From Megachile rotundata (Eukaryota > Arthropoda > Insecta > Hymenoptera > Megachilidae), in assembly GCF_050947335.1 (NCBI RefSeq), contig NC_134997.1, forward strand, positions 8,432,001 to 8,496,000: DNA of 64,000 nt. The letters are read 5' to 3'. Under the pieces are notes generated by a model. The model was given only the letters and a program-made list of their open reading frames with translations. It searched no databases and was not told the DNA's origin. Shown piece after piece: positions 36,976 through 48,439 of this stretch. Numbering within the stretch: position 1 is the first letter of the stretch; each line of letters opens with the position of its first letter. A program made the translations under genes and the position numbers.

Positions 36976-38485
36976 AAGGATCAAGAAACAAAGTGCGGGA
37001 TAAGCAAGAGGACAACATGGCCAGTGGCATACAACTCGGACAAGCGAGTGCAGCATCATTAGCCAGGACGTCCAACTCGCGATTTCCGTCTGCTCGTTTG
37101 TGGGACGAGACGCTCACGGGTTCCGACGTGACGAAGGTGGGGGCTGATCGCCCTTATCGGGTGAGGGGCCCCCAGACAACGTCGTTCCTAAGGTGAATGG
37201 TACCCGGTACTTTGTTCTCGGTTCCTGGTACTCCTGTTGCAGCCTGCACCAAAGATTCGAACTCGTGGGTTCGATGACCCTCATCGACTGTAGGACGCAG
37301 CCGGTCCGTGTGGTGCGGATTCGAACGTGGTGGCCAGGGCAGAGCCCGTTCGAGTCTCGAAACGACCGACACCGCCGTTATCCATCTGCCTTCAGGATTC
37401 CGCGATTCGTTAACATTCTTGCCGAATCGGTCAGCTCAACCGGGTTCTCGTTGGGTAACCTTCTGTTAACTTACGAGTCAGAGGTCTGCAATACTGAATT
37501 TTAACTCATTGTCTTTTGAAGAGTTGCTAATTGGGTTTGCGGGGTTAAGGTTAATTATGAAGATGAAGATTTAGGTATTAACTATTATTGTTAAAGAATA
37601 TTGTGCTAATTGTGGTGGTATCCTCTCAAAAATTCCAAATTGTAAGTCCAAAAGTTACCAGCCTATCAAATTCAAAAAATTCCGAGCTAGCTTAAAAAAT
37701 TTTCAAAATATTAAATCCTAAAATTTCCAAATCCTCATCTTCCTAAACTCCCACTCCCTTAAATCTTCAAATCCATTTCCACAACATTTGAATATCCCAA
37801 CATCCTGATTCGCAACCATACAAAACCTCCAATCGCCTGCTTCCCATCCCCTACCCTCCAAATTCCCACATTCTCCAATTCACAAATCACCAAATAATCT
37901 CCCATGTTTCCAAATCCCCTCAAAGTCCTAAATTCTCAACACCCAACCAATCATGACAAGATTCCTGAACCAACCTCTCGAATTCCCTCCGTTACTGCAC
38001 GCCGCGCAGTTACGAAGGCAGTAGAGTAAAGAGCCTCCGTCGATCCGAACCGAATAGCATTCATGGTAGCACCGGTAGTAGACTCTATTCTTTATTCGTA
38101 ACCGATTCGCTTTTCTCCCACGTGTATCGCTCGCGTGTCGCGGACACCCGTTACCTCTTCCGACGTGTAGCTTTTTGCCCGTTGCTCTGCGCGGCTAATT
38201 TATGTACTTATGGAACAGTCCAGGTTCGAGGCTAGCCGCTCGTTCGTATAATGACGGCCGTTCGTCGCATAATTTACGCGTTTTTGCCGGAGCGGAACGC
38301 GGCTTTGCCACGCTGATCGGCAGAATTTGTGGCTGTTTAGCGGAGTCCGCCTGCTCCTGACATAGTTCCATGCCGGGATGAAACGAGCGGCGGATGAGAG
38401 GATCGGTGTCCGCGGGGAACTCGAATTCCCACGCAGCCTTTTGAATCCGATCGGTCGTGCCAGCTGCGGAAAATAAAGTTATTAT
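36976..38485. other. GC-rich spacer
   Basis: Two GC-rich patches (36940-37440 and 37970-38480) flank a C-rich decayed array (37660-37960). Overlapping ORFs on both strands in the first patch (up to 103 codons) show no domain. Confidence 0.45.
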
Positions 38486-38781
38486 TTATGGGGGACTCGG
38501 CTGTTTAACAAGCCACGCGAATGTGTCCGAGTAATATCTGACAGGGTATACGTAATTAGCATAACCAGACGCGAGGAACTGTTTGGACACGGTGTTCACG
38601 CGGTGCTCCGAGTACTGCGTGGCGAAAAAGACCCATTCGGATCGCCTGCTGGATCGCGGGATCTGGATCATTATGCCAGGTACGGTGATAGCCACCGCTC
38701 GTTCGGAGAGGTACTTAACGGTGGTCGGGTTCACGAGGAAATCCTTGGACCAGATGCTGCGGATCATAGTGAATGTGGATT
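38486..38781 (-). CDS. Probable coding exon, unknown product
   Basis: On the minus strand a CTCCTATCTCTACAG acceptor opens an uninterrupted frame to a TAA stop at 38486-38488. The first ATG of the frame is at 38767. By rough count G+C is about 68 percent at third codon positions, 50 at first and 40 at second. That gradient is typical of real coding sequence and supports this frame over the two competing plus-strand ORFs. The product starts STFTMIRSIWSKDFLVNPTT and ends near YYSDTFAWLVKQPSP. I recognise no domain. It could be the last exon of a gene whose other exons lie upstream (higher coordinates) or an internal exon with an unrecognised donor. No partner exon was found. Confidence 0.45.
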
Positions 38782-38849
38782 CTGTAGAGATAGGAGGTGT
38801 TAGGATAGGAGGAGGATGGAAGTTTCGGGGTGGGTGATTGTTATGTGGG

Positions 38850-39605
38850 GATTTTGTAAATTTTGGAGGTATATGGAGTTTCGGGGATTTGGGGATTTGG
38901 GGATTTGTGGATTTGTGGATTTGGGAATTTGGGAAGTTGTAGATTTGGGAATTTGGGGATTTGGGGATTTGGGGATTGGAGAATTTGTAGATTTGGAGAC
39001 TTGAGAATCTGGAATTTGGGGACTTGTGGATTTGGGAATTTGGGGATTTGGGGATTTGGGGATTTGGGGATTTGGTTATTGGAGAATTTGTAAATTTGGA
39101 GATTTGACAATCTGGAATTTGGTGATTTGGTGATTTGGGGATTCGTGGATTTGTGGATTTGGGAATTTGGGGATTTGGGGATTTGGGGATTTGGGGATTT
39201 GGGGATTGGAGAATTTGTAGATTTGGTGATTTGTGGATTTGAAGATTTGAGAATATGGAATTTATAGAGTTAGAGATTTGGGGATTTAAAAGTCTGGAAT
39301 TTGAAAATTTGGTGATTTGAGAATCTGGAATTTGGAGATTTGGGGTTTGTGGATTTGGAGATTTGAAATTCTGGAATTTGGTGATTTGTAGATTTAGAGA
39401 TTTGAGAATCTAGAATTTGGAGATTCGAAAGTTTGCAATTTAAAGGTTTTGAGATTTTAGAATCTGGGATTTGAAGATTTGAAAATATTAGACATGGAGA
39501 TTTGTAAGTCTGGAATTTGCAAGTTTTGAAATTTGAAAGTCAGGAATATGGAGATCTGGAGATTTTCAAATCTAGGATTTGTAGATTTAGGGATTTGTAT
39601 CAATA
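38850..39605. repeat. G-rich array TTTGGGGA, decaying to the right
   Basis: Best kept at 38880-39200, with repeated blocks of four to six TTTGGGGA separated by GGAGAATTTGTAGATTTGG. That spacer recurs three times, about 105-130 bp apart. Beyond 39240 it decays to TTTGAGAATCTGGAA. Confidence 0.9.
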
Positions 39606-40316
39606 ATCTTATTTTCTATTTAAAAATAAACTATAACAATAAATAAACAGTAAAAAACTTCTTCCTCATCTCCACTGAACACCAAAAAAATTTCAAAGAA
39701 CCTTTAATTCCTCCCAAACCCTCAACATCTGCAATTGCACATAAAAATAAAAAATCCCTTTTCACTATAAAATAAAACCCCCGTTAAAATGGTCATTCCG
39801 CTTCGGTAGTTTCATCGTCAACAATATTGAATATCCGTTCACCTCTAACCCCCCTAGTGGTCAGCCAGTTGATACAAGCGTCTGACACATCGATTCAATT
39901 TTCCCTCTTTCCAGCAGAATTTCATCAATCACGAATACGACGTACACCGTTCGCGGTTCGTGTCCCGTTCCAGCGATGCTTCAAAAATCCTTTCACAATG
40001 GTTTGATCGATTGCAATTTTTCGGCTGACATGTTATCATGTACCATCTACTCAATCGGCTCTAGTGAATCGTTTTATGCAACAAGAATAGGCACTCGAGG
40101 AGGTCTATTATGTTGTGACACGTTATGTATCATTTGAACTGCTGGATTCGTGTCCGTTCAATTTTTATGCCGATAAAAATGATGGGGAAATATGTTTAAC
40201 CAATTCTCTCGTACGATAATGCTAGATATCGCTATCTCTGTTACGGTGACATATTTCCATTTTTAGCACTCCATCAAACTTTCTCGAGATCTTAACATAT
40301 ATTCAACTATGTGTAT
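39606..40316. other. Spacer, no gene recognised
   Basis: Unique sequence without ORFs of note. Confidence 0.55.
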
Positions 40317-40390
40317 CATGAGTGCGTCACGAGTGCGTCCTAACTGTACCAAGAATCAATCACGAGTGCGTCATGAGTGCGTCACGAGTC
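40317..40390 (-). repeat. Short array of the 11-bp TGACGCA minisatellite
   Basis: The minus strand reads units of TGACGCACTCG and TGACGCACTCA, the same unit as the large array at 53697-54145. About five copies are split by a 25-bp unrelated piece. Confidence 0.75.
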
Positions 40391-40502
40391 AGACTCCTCA
40401 AAATAGTGCAAGGTGTCATGGACCTGACACAGGCTTGCATGTCCTTCCACGTGAAAGCGAAAATTACTGGAACTAGCTCTTTCAACTGGGAGATGATAAA
40501 TT

Positions 40503-40995
40503 CAATAATGAATTTGATCTGCTTGCGACGAAGCGTGGAATTAGGATTCCCAAGTGAATATAAGTGGATATCCAAAAAATGAATTTGACTTTAGAGTTTA
40601 TTTTGCTATGTTGACTGTTCGAGTCTCTCCGAAGATTTTTTCGTGGGTACAATTTTTGTGACATTGGTGAAAACAGTTTCTGATTTTCTATTGGTTTAGC
40701 TGGAAGGTGGAGATGGAAATGCAAGTGAGTGGTTTACCCAAAGTGACCGTAGCAAGTAATAAAATCCAGCTATCGTGAATAGAAAAGTGCAAACAAAAGA
40801 CTACTGTTGAAGGTTCAGATGTGACTGACGATAAAAAATACTCGAGAGACTTGGGTCTTATTGCTGATGGGGGTGAAGAATTGATTTGAAATGAAGGAAA
40901 AATCGTTAAACTAGCGTCTTGTGGTGAGGTCTGATCCTCTCGGTGTAACGTTCCTAACAAAATGTATCAGGTGGTCGTTTAATATTTGAATGCGT
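40503..40995 (+). mobile_element. Dispersed repeat, copy 1
   Basis: It matches the reverse of 63508-64000 almost throughout. An end lies near CGTTTAATATTTGAATGCG at about 40976-40994. The other end cannot be set because the second copy runs off the window. ORFs of 80-90 codons on the minus strand do not resemble a transposase that I know. Confidence 0.7.
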
Positions 40996-42665
40996 TTATT
41001 ACCTCTCTGCAATGTGCATACCTAAGCATACCTGCATGCTTACGTCCTGAGTACTTGCAATATTATTAGAAGTAATCTGTGTGTAAATATAAATCTCACC
41101 CCCTAAAAGGTTAGTGCACGTAAAAATAATCCTCCCAGTTTGAGATTAAACATATAAATTTTGTGAAAATTAATGGGACACCCAGTATATTCGTACAAAA
41201 GAGCATTTTGTATAAAATCGAGCAAACGGATCTATGCAAGATCTATCTCGTACCGCTTTTAAATTGAGGGGCTTAATTATAAACTGCGCAACTTTCCAAT
41301 TAAAAGGCTTAATTATAGCTCGGTATAATGATGAAAAAGTGTAATGAAGTTGCCACATCGTACACGTCGCAATAATGTTTACAACATTTGTAGGTCACAT
41401 GTGTAAGGATGTACGTACATAATGTAAAGATAATTTCATCGCGACTAATCGAAAAGAAACAAAAGGAGGATTAAACAGCATGGGAACATCCTGTCCAAGA
41501 TCGTTCCAAGTTGGTCATGCTGGCAGCCATAGTATTTATGATGTATGACCCATCATGTTACAGTTATCTAGTAATAAGAGACGTATTATCAATCGATAAC
41601 AGTCAATAATATGGACACATGTCAATTAACTATGAAACGAAGCTGAGTTCTTCATAACCTAACCTATTATTTGAAATTTAAATTTTATTTCAGATTAAGG
41701 ATAGGATCAAAAAGTTCGTGTGATGTTTCATAAGTGGAACTGCTTACAAAGTTGTGAGGACAGCTTACAATATTTCACTTCATAAATTATGTTCAAACAC
41801 AGAAGGCTTCTTATGACATTCAAAATTATAAATGTTCAGAAAAACAAAAAGTTAATTATGTATATTACTTACTTTATATATTATTCAATATATTCTTCAA
41901 ATATTTAACTTCATATATAATGTTCTAGAAGTCAAAATGTTATTTACAATGTTTAAGTCAGATTAAAAAAGACTAAAACTTGCTTATGATATTTAATATT
42001 GCAAACATATTTTACATTCAACAATTTTCAATTATACAAAATGTAACTGTTCTTCAACTCCAAACTCCAACTCCAGACTTCAACAATTTATTTTTGTTGG
42101 AATTAAAATATGACGTGCATCACAAGTGTAACTCAATGTCACAAGAGTCTAAAGTGTCCATCAAACAATAATAAATATTACAAAAACAAGAATACGAGAA
42201 TAATACAAGAATACATACAACAAGGCTATAATATACTCGTTATAAGAAAAGAGTTACTATCCCGATGACAATAGCAGTTGTTAGCGGTGTTAGGTTGATT
42301 AGCCGCAGCGGAGAGTTTAAAGGCACGTGTCCTTTGGAGGCGACCGTTATGTGGATGTGACCTAACGTCGTCGACTATAGTGGAGACCTAGGATCAATGA
42401 GCGATCGTTTCTTGGAAGTTAGGATTATGCCTCTGGCTATGCACAATGTTTCTCATCTAACGGTTTGCTCGTGCACCAGTGACCCGTACACAACGAGCTA
42501 ACTTCGCCCTATTGCATTGTTCTTTGTACGGGGACAATGAGGATCGGTTACCTTATTCGTTCTTTAATTGCTACATTCGGGTAATTAGGATTTTTGCGGA
42601 AGTCATTATCGTGGCTTTATTGACGATGCTGAACATTCAGAATCGAAGATCGGTACTTGGATAAC
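40996..42665. other. AT-rich spacer, no gene recognised
   Basis: Very AT-rich from 41780 to 42240. Nothing coding recognised. Confidence 0.55.
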
Positions 42666-42930
42666 TGTTGAGTTCGGAGATTTGGGAGATTTAGGAGATT
42701 TGGGAGATTTGGGAGATTTGGGGATTTGGGAGATTCGGGAGATTTAGGAGATTTGGGAATTTGGGGATTTAGGGACTTGGAAGCTTGAGAATTTGAAGAT
42801 TTGGCGATTTGGTGATTTGGGGACTTGGAAGCTTGAGGATTTGAAGATTTGGGGATTTGGCAATTTGGGGACTTGGAAGCTTGAGGATTTAAAGAATTGG
42901 GGACTTGAGGATTTGGGAATCCAGTGACTT
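42666..42930. repeat. G-rich array TTTGGGAGA and relatives
   Basis: Runs of GGAGATTTGG, then longer phrases GGGGACTTGGAAGCTTGAG three times at about 42772, 42818 and 42865. Confidence 0.85.
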
Positions 42931-43450
42931 GGGACTTGGGGAGATTGGAATTTGGGAAGTTTGAAACTGAAGAAGATTGGGACTTGGGAAGATTGGGACT
43001 TGGGAAGATTGGGACTTGGGAAGATTGGGACTTGGGAAGATTGGGACTTGGGAAGATTGGGACTTGGAAAGATTGGGACTTGGGAAGATTGGGACTTGGG
43101 AAGATTGGGACTTGGGAAGATTGGGACTTGGGAAGTTTGGGACTTTGAAAGATTGGGATTTGGGAAGATTGGGACTTGGGAAGATTGGGACTTGGAAAGA
43201 TTGGGATTTGGGAAGATTGGGACTTGGGAAGATTGGGACTTGGAAAGATTGGGACTTGAGAAGATTGGGACTTGGAAAGATTGGGACTCGGGAAGATTGA
43301 GACTTGGGAAGTTTGGGACTTGGGAAGATTGGGATTTAGGAAGATTGGGACTTGGGAAGATTGGGATTTGAGAATACTTGGATTTAGAAATATTGGGAAT
43401 TGAGAATACGTGGATTTAAGAATGCCAGAATTGGAAATATAGGGATTTAG
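42931..43450. repeat. 16-bp array GAAGATTGGGACTTGG
   Basis: About 27 units, most nearly perfect, with decayed units at the right end. The 284-codon minus-strand ORF and three overlapping plus-strand ORFs here are artefacts. Confidence 0.95.
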
Positions 43451-44225
43451 GAATCCACCCCTACAAAACACCCCTATTACCCAACAAAAATCCCAAATTT
43501 CATGAATTATTACAACAATAAAATTTCATTATCTCAAAATGATACCCAGCTCAAAAAATCAACCATTAAGATTAAACGCAGTTATTTTTAGACGAAAATA
43601 ATTCCATTATCATCGTCGCTAACAAGAAGACGAATCGCAAATTCCAAAGAATGCACAAAAAGAAGAAAAAGCATCATATCTCCATCGCCCACATGTGAAA
43701 TCCAAGACACCTGTGACAAGTCGCTTTAATTCCATCGTGACAACGAGATTAGAGAAGTCCTTAGACAACTTGATCTACACGATCCTGATAGCGTGCAGCG
43801 TACTTTCATGGTTCGTTTTTCGTTCCACGCTCGAAGTGACGCGGACGCAGATGCACGACGGTCTTTCGATACTCGAATTCCTGCTTGTCACGTGTCCGGC
43901 TAATTTGATCCACTCGGTGATCGAACTCCGGTGTCGGCTTTTTTTCTCGGTATAAAAAATTCGCGACTTAGATTCGATGATTAAGATGCAGAAAGTCTGG
44001 CTGAAATCTCGGGAGACGTCCTGGGGTGAGCAACCGTTTTTAGTGATGTGGACTGGGGGACTTAAGAGAGAAGTGTGACGTTTGATTGAGTTTTTTAATT
44101 TTTCAATTTTTGGAGAAAATTTGGGGTTTTTGAGATTTTGGGAATTTTGAAATTTTGGAAAGTAATTGTGGAAAAAATTGGAATTCGAGTAATTTGGTAT
44201 TTGGGGAATTTGGGTAATTTGAAAT
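43451..44225. other. Spacer, coding not supported
   Basis: An 86-codon ATG ORF (43695-43955, plus) has a hydrophobic stretch (IYTILIACSVLSWFVF) and mild third-position bias, but no domain and no splice partners. A minus-strand ORF overlaps it. G-rich decayed repeats fill 44090-44225. Confidence 0.4.
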
Positions 44226-44410
44226 ATGAGAAATTTGGATCGTGAGGAATTTGCGATTCCCAAGTTCCTAAACTACCAAATCCCTAGATTTCCAAATACC
44301 AAGATCCCCAAACACCTAACTCACAACAATTCACTTAACACTAGACATTCTGAAATATTTGTGCTCCAAATTCTGAGCCCATCTCGAAAGCTTGCAAAAT
44401 CCCCTAAAAT
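44226..44410. repeat. Short decayed C-rich array
   Basis: Phrases such as CCCTAGATTTCCAAATACC on a G-poor plus strand. Confidence 0.5.
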
Positions 44411-44438
44411 AAGTGAACATCTCCAAGCGGTATTTCCC

Positions 44439-44468
44439 TAGGAAGCCAGATTTGCTGTTGACTGTACG
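44439..44468 (+). repeat. Dispersed 17-bp core motif, copy 4
   Basis: TAGGAAGCCAGA precedes TTTGCTGTTGACTGTAC. Like copy 3 it has the GAAGCCAGA lead and GGCCGG downstream. Confidence 0.65.
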
Positions 44469-45119
44469 TACGCCGTGTACGTGGCCGGCTTTGGACAAAA
44501 CTACGTAGGCGTCTAAAGGGACAACGTCCTGGCTTTCAGGGTGCGTTCACCCGCGGCCACTCGCGAACCTTTGATCCGAAATCCTTGAACGGGGGTCCGA
44601 CGGGGGAGCCGGTGACAAGGGTACTACAAGGATCTCTGTAGATCGCCGGGATCATTGTGAGAAGAGGGCATCGCGCCCACGTTCGACAAACCGGACCTGT
44701 CGGCCGCTCTTCTTTTCCTTCGAGATGTCTGCAGATGCTCGCGTTTCTCATCCGTTGCCTGGCTACCTGCTCGTTTTCACCGGCCAGTTAACTTGACTAA
44801 TAGCGAAACGATTGCCAGGTAGCGTTTGCCCACTTTTCATTCGGATAAATGATCGCCATTTTGTTGCCTCTATGGAACGGCGACCGCTGAGGACGTTTTG
44901 ATAACAACCCGACGCTTTGTTATTCCAAACATTTCGTGTGCAATCTTTTTATTTCTTACACTCTTTTTGTTAAAATTAGTATTAGTTAGGACTTTATCTT
45001 GGATTCTTGGGTATTTTGGGTTCATTGTGATTAACGAGTCAAATTGATAAGTGCTTATTTGAAGTTTTGTTTAAAGTTTTGGGTAGTGGTCAAGATTTGG
45101 GTATTTTTCAGGATTTGAA
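44469..45119. other. Spacer, no gene recognised
   Basis: GC-rich to about 44910, then AT-rich. A 71-codon minus-strand ORF (44751-44536) has no domain. Confidence 0.45.
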
Positions 45120-45345
45120 TATTTAAGATTTGGGTATTGTTTAAGACCTGCAAATGTACTCTTTAGGTTTTAGTATTAAGACTAAGTTTTGGATATTAAG
45201 TTAGGTTAGGTCAGGTTAAGATTAATCATTAACTTGATGAACTCTTGTTTAACATTTTGAACGCTGTTCAGGATTTGGGTATCGTTTAAGATTTGCAAAT
45301 ATACTCCTTAAGTTATGGGTATTAGGTTAGTTAGGTTTGGATTTA
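45120..45345. repeat. Direct repeat with AATATACTCCTTAAGTT
   Basis: Two loose copies start at about 45135 and 45275, each with TTTAAGA, a GCAAAT(A/G)TACTC phrase and a TATTAGGTTAGG-like end. A related piece lies at 33160-33210. Confidence 0.55.
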
Positions 45346-46925
45346 CAGAAGTGAACTTCCTTCACTTTAGACAGTGAACCCTTACGACTGGTACAACCCA
45401 GAAATTAAAAATTATTAACCAATACACCTAGCAAGCATTCTCCCCGTGTCTCAGTCCCTTTTTCTGAAACCTGGTAGAAGAAGTGTGTCAGTGTTGCGTA
45501 GTTCGTTGTCGCGGTGGAACGTCGCGAATCTCATGCATTAAGCATCGTTCCTACAGGTTAACCCTGAACGATCTCGAGCTTTCGAGGCATAAACCGAAGA
45601 GGAATTCTTCTTCGTCAGCGTGTTCGAGCTGTCCTCGTAGCGAAGCGGCTGCTCGTATATGGACATAGAGGGCAAGGCGAGCGATGCGGCACGCGTCGCT
45701 GTTTTCCGGTCTGCACCTCCGCCATGCCAGTTCCGTTACTTGCGTAATGCGATTGTGCTAATGGGTCAGATTGCGCCTGTCTCCTAACGAGCACGTGGGT
45801 GGCGTAGACGTCTTTTGAATGAAAACGATCATCGTACATGTGAATCTTGGACACCGGTTCTCCGCCGGCTGTACGCTCTCTTGAGCCTTGTAATTCGGTT
45901 AACGACCTAACTGCACCTTATAAGGTCTACCTTCACTGCGGTTTAGGATCGGTTATCACCTCAGCATCCAAATTCCTAATTGCTACATAAAGAATTAAAC
46001 TTGCAGGTTCTTTGACAAGTCTCATGCACTCACAGCTCAAATGTGACCTTAACCAAATTTTTAATACTTCAAGTTCAGTTTATTAGTTTATTAGTTTAAG
46101 TCCATTTGTCTAGCCTCATCACTCAGTATAAAATACATTTTAATTTTCTTTGTGTAGTTTTGACTGATCTTAGTTAAAATTGGTGATTTAATATTTCTGA
46201 ATTAGGAATAAAATTACAGTTCAAAGTGCTTATAAGGAGAACCAAGTTCATAGAGTTTTAGAATCTCAGTTACGTATCAGGTTGACAAATAACGGTAAAA
46301 GAATGGCTTTCGTTAGAGACCGAATTCTTTATGGCGAACGCGTGATGAAACAGAACCTGGCCAAGGTCGTCTCTGAAAGAAGCCATCCCCATTGCAGAGG
46401 TACACGAGTTTTTTCGCCGATACTAGAATGGATGTTGATTCTATCGTTCCACCAATTCCAAGTCGAGAAGAGCGGGTTTCGTGCATCAAGATCGGATCGA
46501 TTCTCAAGAATGAGAAAGTAATGGCCCATGAAAATTCACGAGGCACGCTGCAACGGGACGATAGGCTGCGTGGTAAGTGGCTAATCGTGATCATGAATAA
46601 ACATTATCGTGGAAATTGTGACATCTTTCGCGACGATTCTTGCGGTTACCTCATCGAGCAGCCTCTCCTCTCATTCTCTTTTACGATCCTCTTAAAATGC
46701 ATCGGCCGAGCTAATTATCTCGGCCTGTATCGATAATTAACCCGGGAGATCGAACACAATCGATTTGGTTAGAATCGGGTTATGACAAGGTTACTATTAA
46801 AATATTACCGTGACGTTGCGTTTATTGAAAAGTGAAAATGTGCTATTCTTTTGGCAATTTTTCATAGATTTATTATGAATGAACGTTTATAAAAAGCAAG
46901 ACGACAAAACGAAGTATATTAAATT
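45346..46925. other. Spacer, no gene recognised
   Basis: A GC-rich patch lies at 45480-45890. Overlapping ORFs at 46282-46736 (up to 114 codons, plus) have no recognisable domain. Confidence 0.45.
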
Positions 46926-47075
46926 TCGTCAAAGATGAAAAATGGCGACGAAAAATAAAAGAATGGTAGATAAGGTTTATCCACAACGAAATTCGACGAG
47001 TGAGGAGAATAAATGGAGAACGATAGATAAGGTGGTATATCCACGGCGAAATTCGACGAGTGAAAAAGAGAAGTA
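46926..47075. repeat. Direct repeat of about 60-65 bp
   Basis: CGAAATTCGACGAGTGA occurs at about 46986 and 47046, each preceded by GATAAGGT and TATCCAC. A third, decayed copy precedes them. Confidence 0.75.
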
Positions 47076-47211
47076 ACGCAGATGTGGAAGGTGTAGTCAC
47101 AGTGAAACGACCGGTAGGTAGGCTGTAAAAGGTAAACCCGTCGTACCAGCACCGTTCGTGGTCCGCGGGCATTCCATGCGACGCCAACGTGCCCTCCTCC
47201 TCCGCCTCCTC

Positions 47212-47250
47212 CACCTTCTCTTTCTTCTTCTTCTTCTTCTTCTTTTCCTT
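47212..47250. repeat. TTC microsatellite
   Basis: A run of TTC units read on the minus strand as polyglutamate, which gives a spurious acidic ORF. Confidence 0.9.
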
Positions 47251-48303
47251 TAGCCACCTTCTGCCCCCTCCATACCACCCTTACGAGCCTCTCCCATCGC
47301 AGCCTCGCAATAATGCAACCGCATGCAGTTGCGTTATCGACCAACTATAGGTGGACTACCGTATCGGAGGAGAGAGTGATGCTGTCTTACCGTTACGTAA
47401 AAATCGATAGATATTTCGATTTTTGTGCACTCCCGTCGTTTCGCGAACTTTTCTCCGATTTCTGTGAGAATGTGAGGGATGTGAAGTTAGGGACGTTTTG
47501 ATCATTTTTATGGTAAAAGGAGGAATTTCTTGAAGTTTGAAGACACAAAAGATTATTCTATAATTCAGCTATTATTCTACAAAATGTTTTATCAAAATTG
47601 TAATTATTTTAATTTTCTCAAGTGTGTACATTCTGCATCATATGTACATACATGTATCACCGTATGTAGCTACATGTGTCATTACACATCTGTTTAAAAG
47701 TTCATTCTATCCTACTTAAAATATTAATACTCTATTAAACAGATAAACTGTTAATCGTATAGAGTGACATGTAACTTTGAACGACCATGTTCCTACATTG
47801 TCGTCTTTCGAATGTCCCACAAAATGATGTGATCAGTAATGAAAAGGTTAACACGAAAACAGAAGGAAGATCGCGTGTCGCGACACACGGAGTTAAGTAG
47901 AACTCAACATTAATTGAGTCGTTCCGATCATCCTTCATTTTTCCCCCTTTTTCTGAAAAAAGGATAGAGCCTTTCACGCTATTGATGACTGTTCGTTTAA
48001 TCTCGCTCCATTCTGCGTCCCCGCATAAAGGCCGCTCGTCCATCATACCGAGATTATGATAGAAGGCTGCTTCAATGAAGACATTACGCGTACGATGGCT
48101 CGGGGATTCATCTTGGCTTATATACGAGCCGCGATTGTGCTCTTCAGAGTCGCCTTGAGACGCAATCTGTGAATCTGCCGGCAATTTTTCCTATGAACGA
48201 TGAATCGAACTCGCAGCCCGCGGCCTTTCGAATCGTGTCTGAAAGAAGATGAAGCGTTTTCAGGGGTGGAATCGCGCCTGGTTTTAACGGTCTCGTGTGT
48301 AGA
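47251..48303. other. Spacer, no gene recognised
   Basis: A 149-codon minus-strand ORF (48184-47735) begins with ATG but has no recognisable domain. Third-position bias is weak. Confidence 0.4.
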
Positions 48304-48346
48304 GAACACCTGGTGGTGAAAATAAGAAGCTCTAGTCTCCATCTCT
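48304..48346 (+). mobile_element. Small fragment of the foldback element
   Basis: AACACCTGGTGGTGAAAATA and AGAAGCTC match 48776-48815 with several changes. It lies just upstream of the full copy. Confidence 0.45.
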
Positions 48347-48439
48347 TAGGAGAGATGTAGTATTTAGTGTTTAGTATTCAGTATATTTAGCTAATTTAAG
48401 CTTTTGTAAGTTGAAGCTTAAGAAAAATTAAAGATCTGC

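Noticed and set aside
37190..37400. tRNA or snRNA in GC-rich patches with GGTTCGA words
   Set aside because: No cloverleaf arms could be paired around GGTTCGA here or elsewhere.
42617..43471. 284-codon minus-strand ORF of SQVPIFPSPNLPK repeats
   Set aside because: Produced by the 16-bp array. Three plus-strand ORFs overlap it for the same reason.
46919..47344. Acidic and glycine-rich 141-codon minus-strand ORF
   Set aside because: The E and G runs come from a TTC microsatellite and CTC/CC-rich neighbours, and the end is made of a 60-bp direct repeat.
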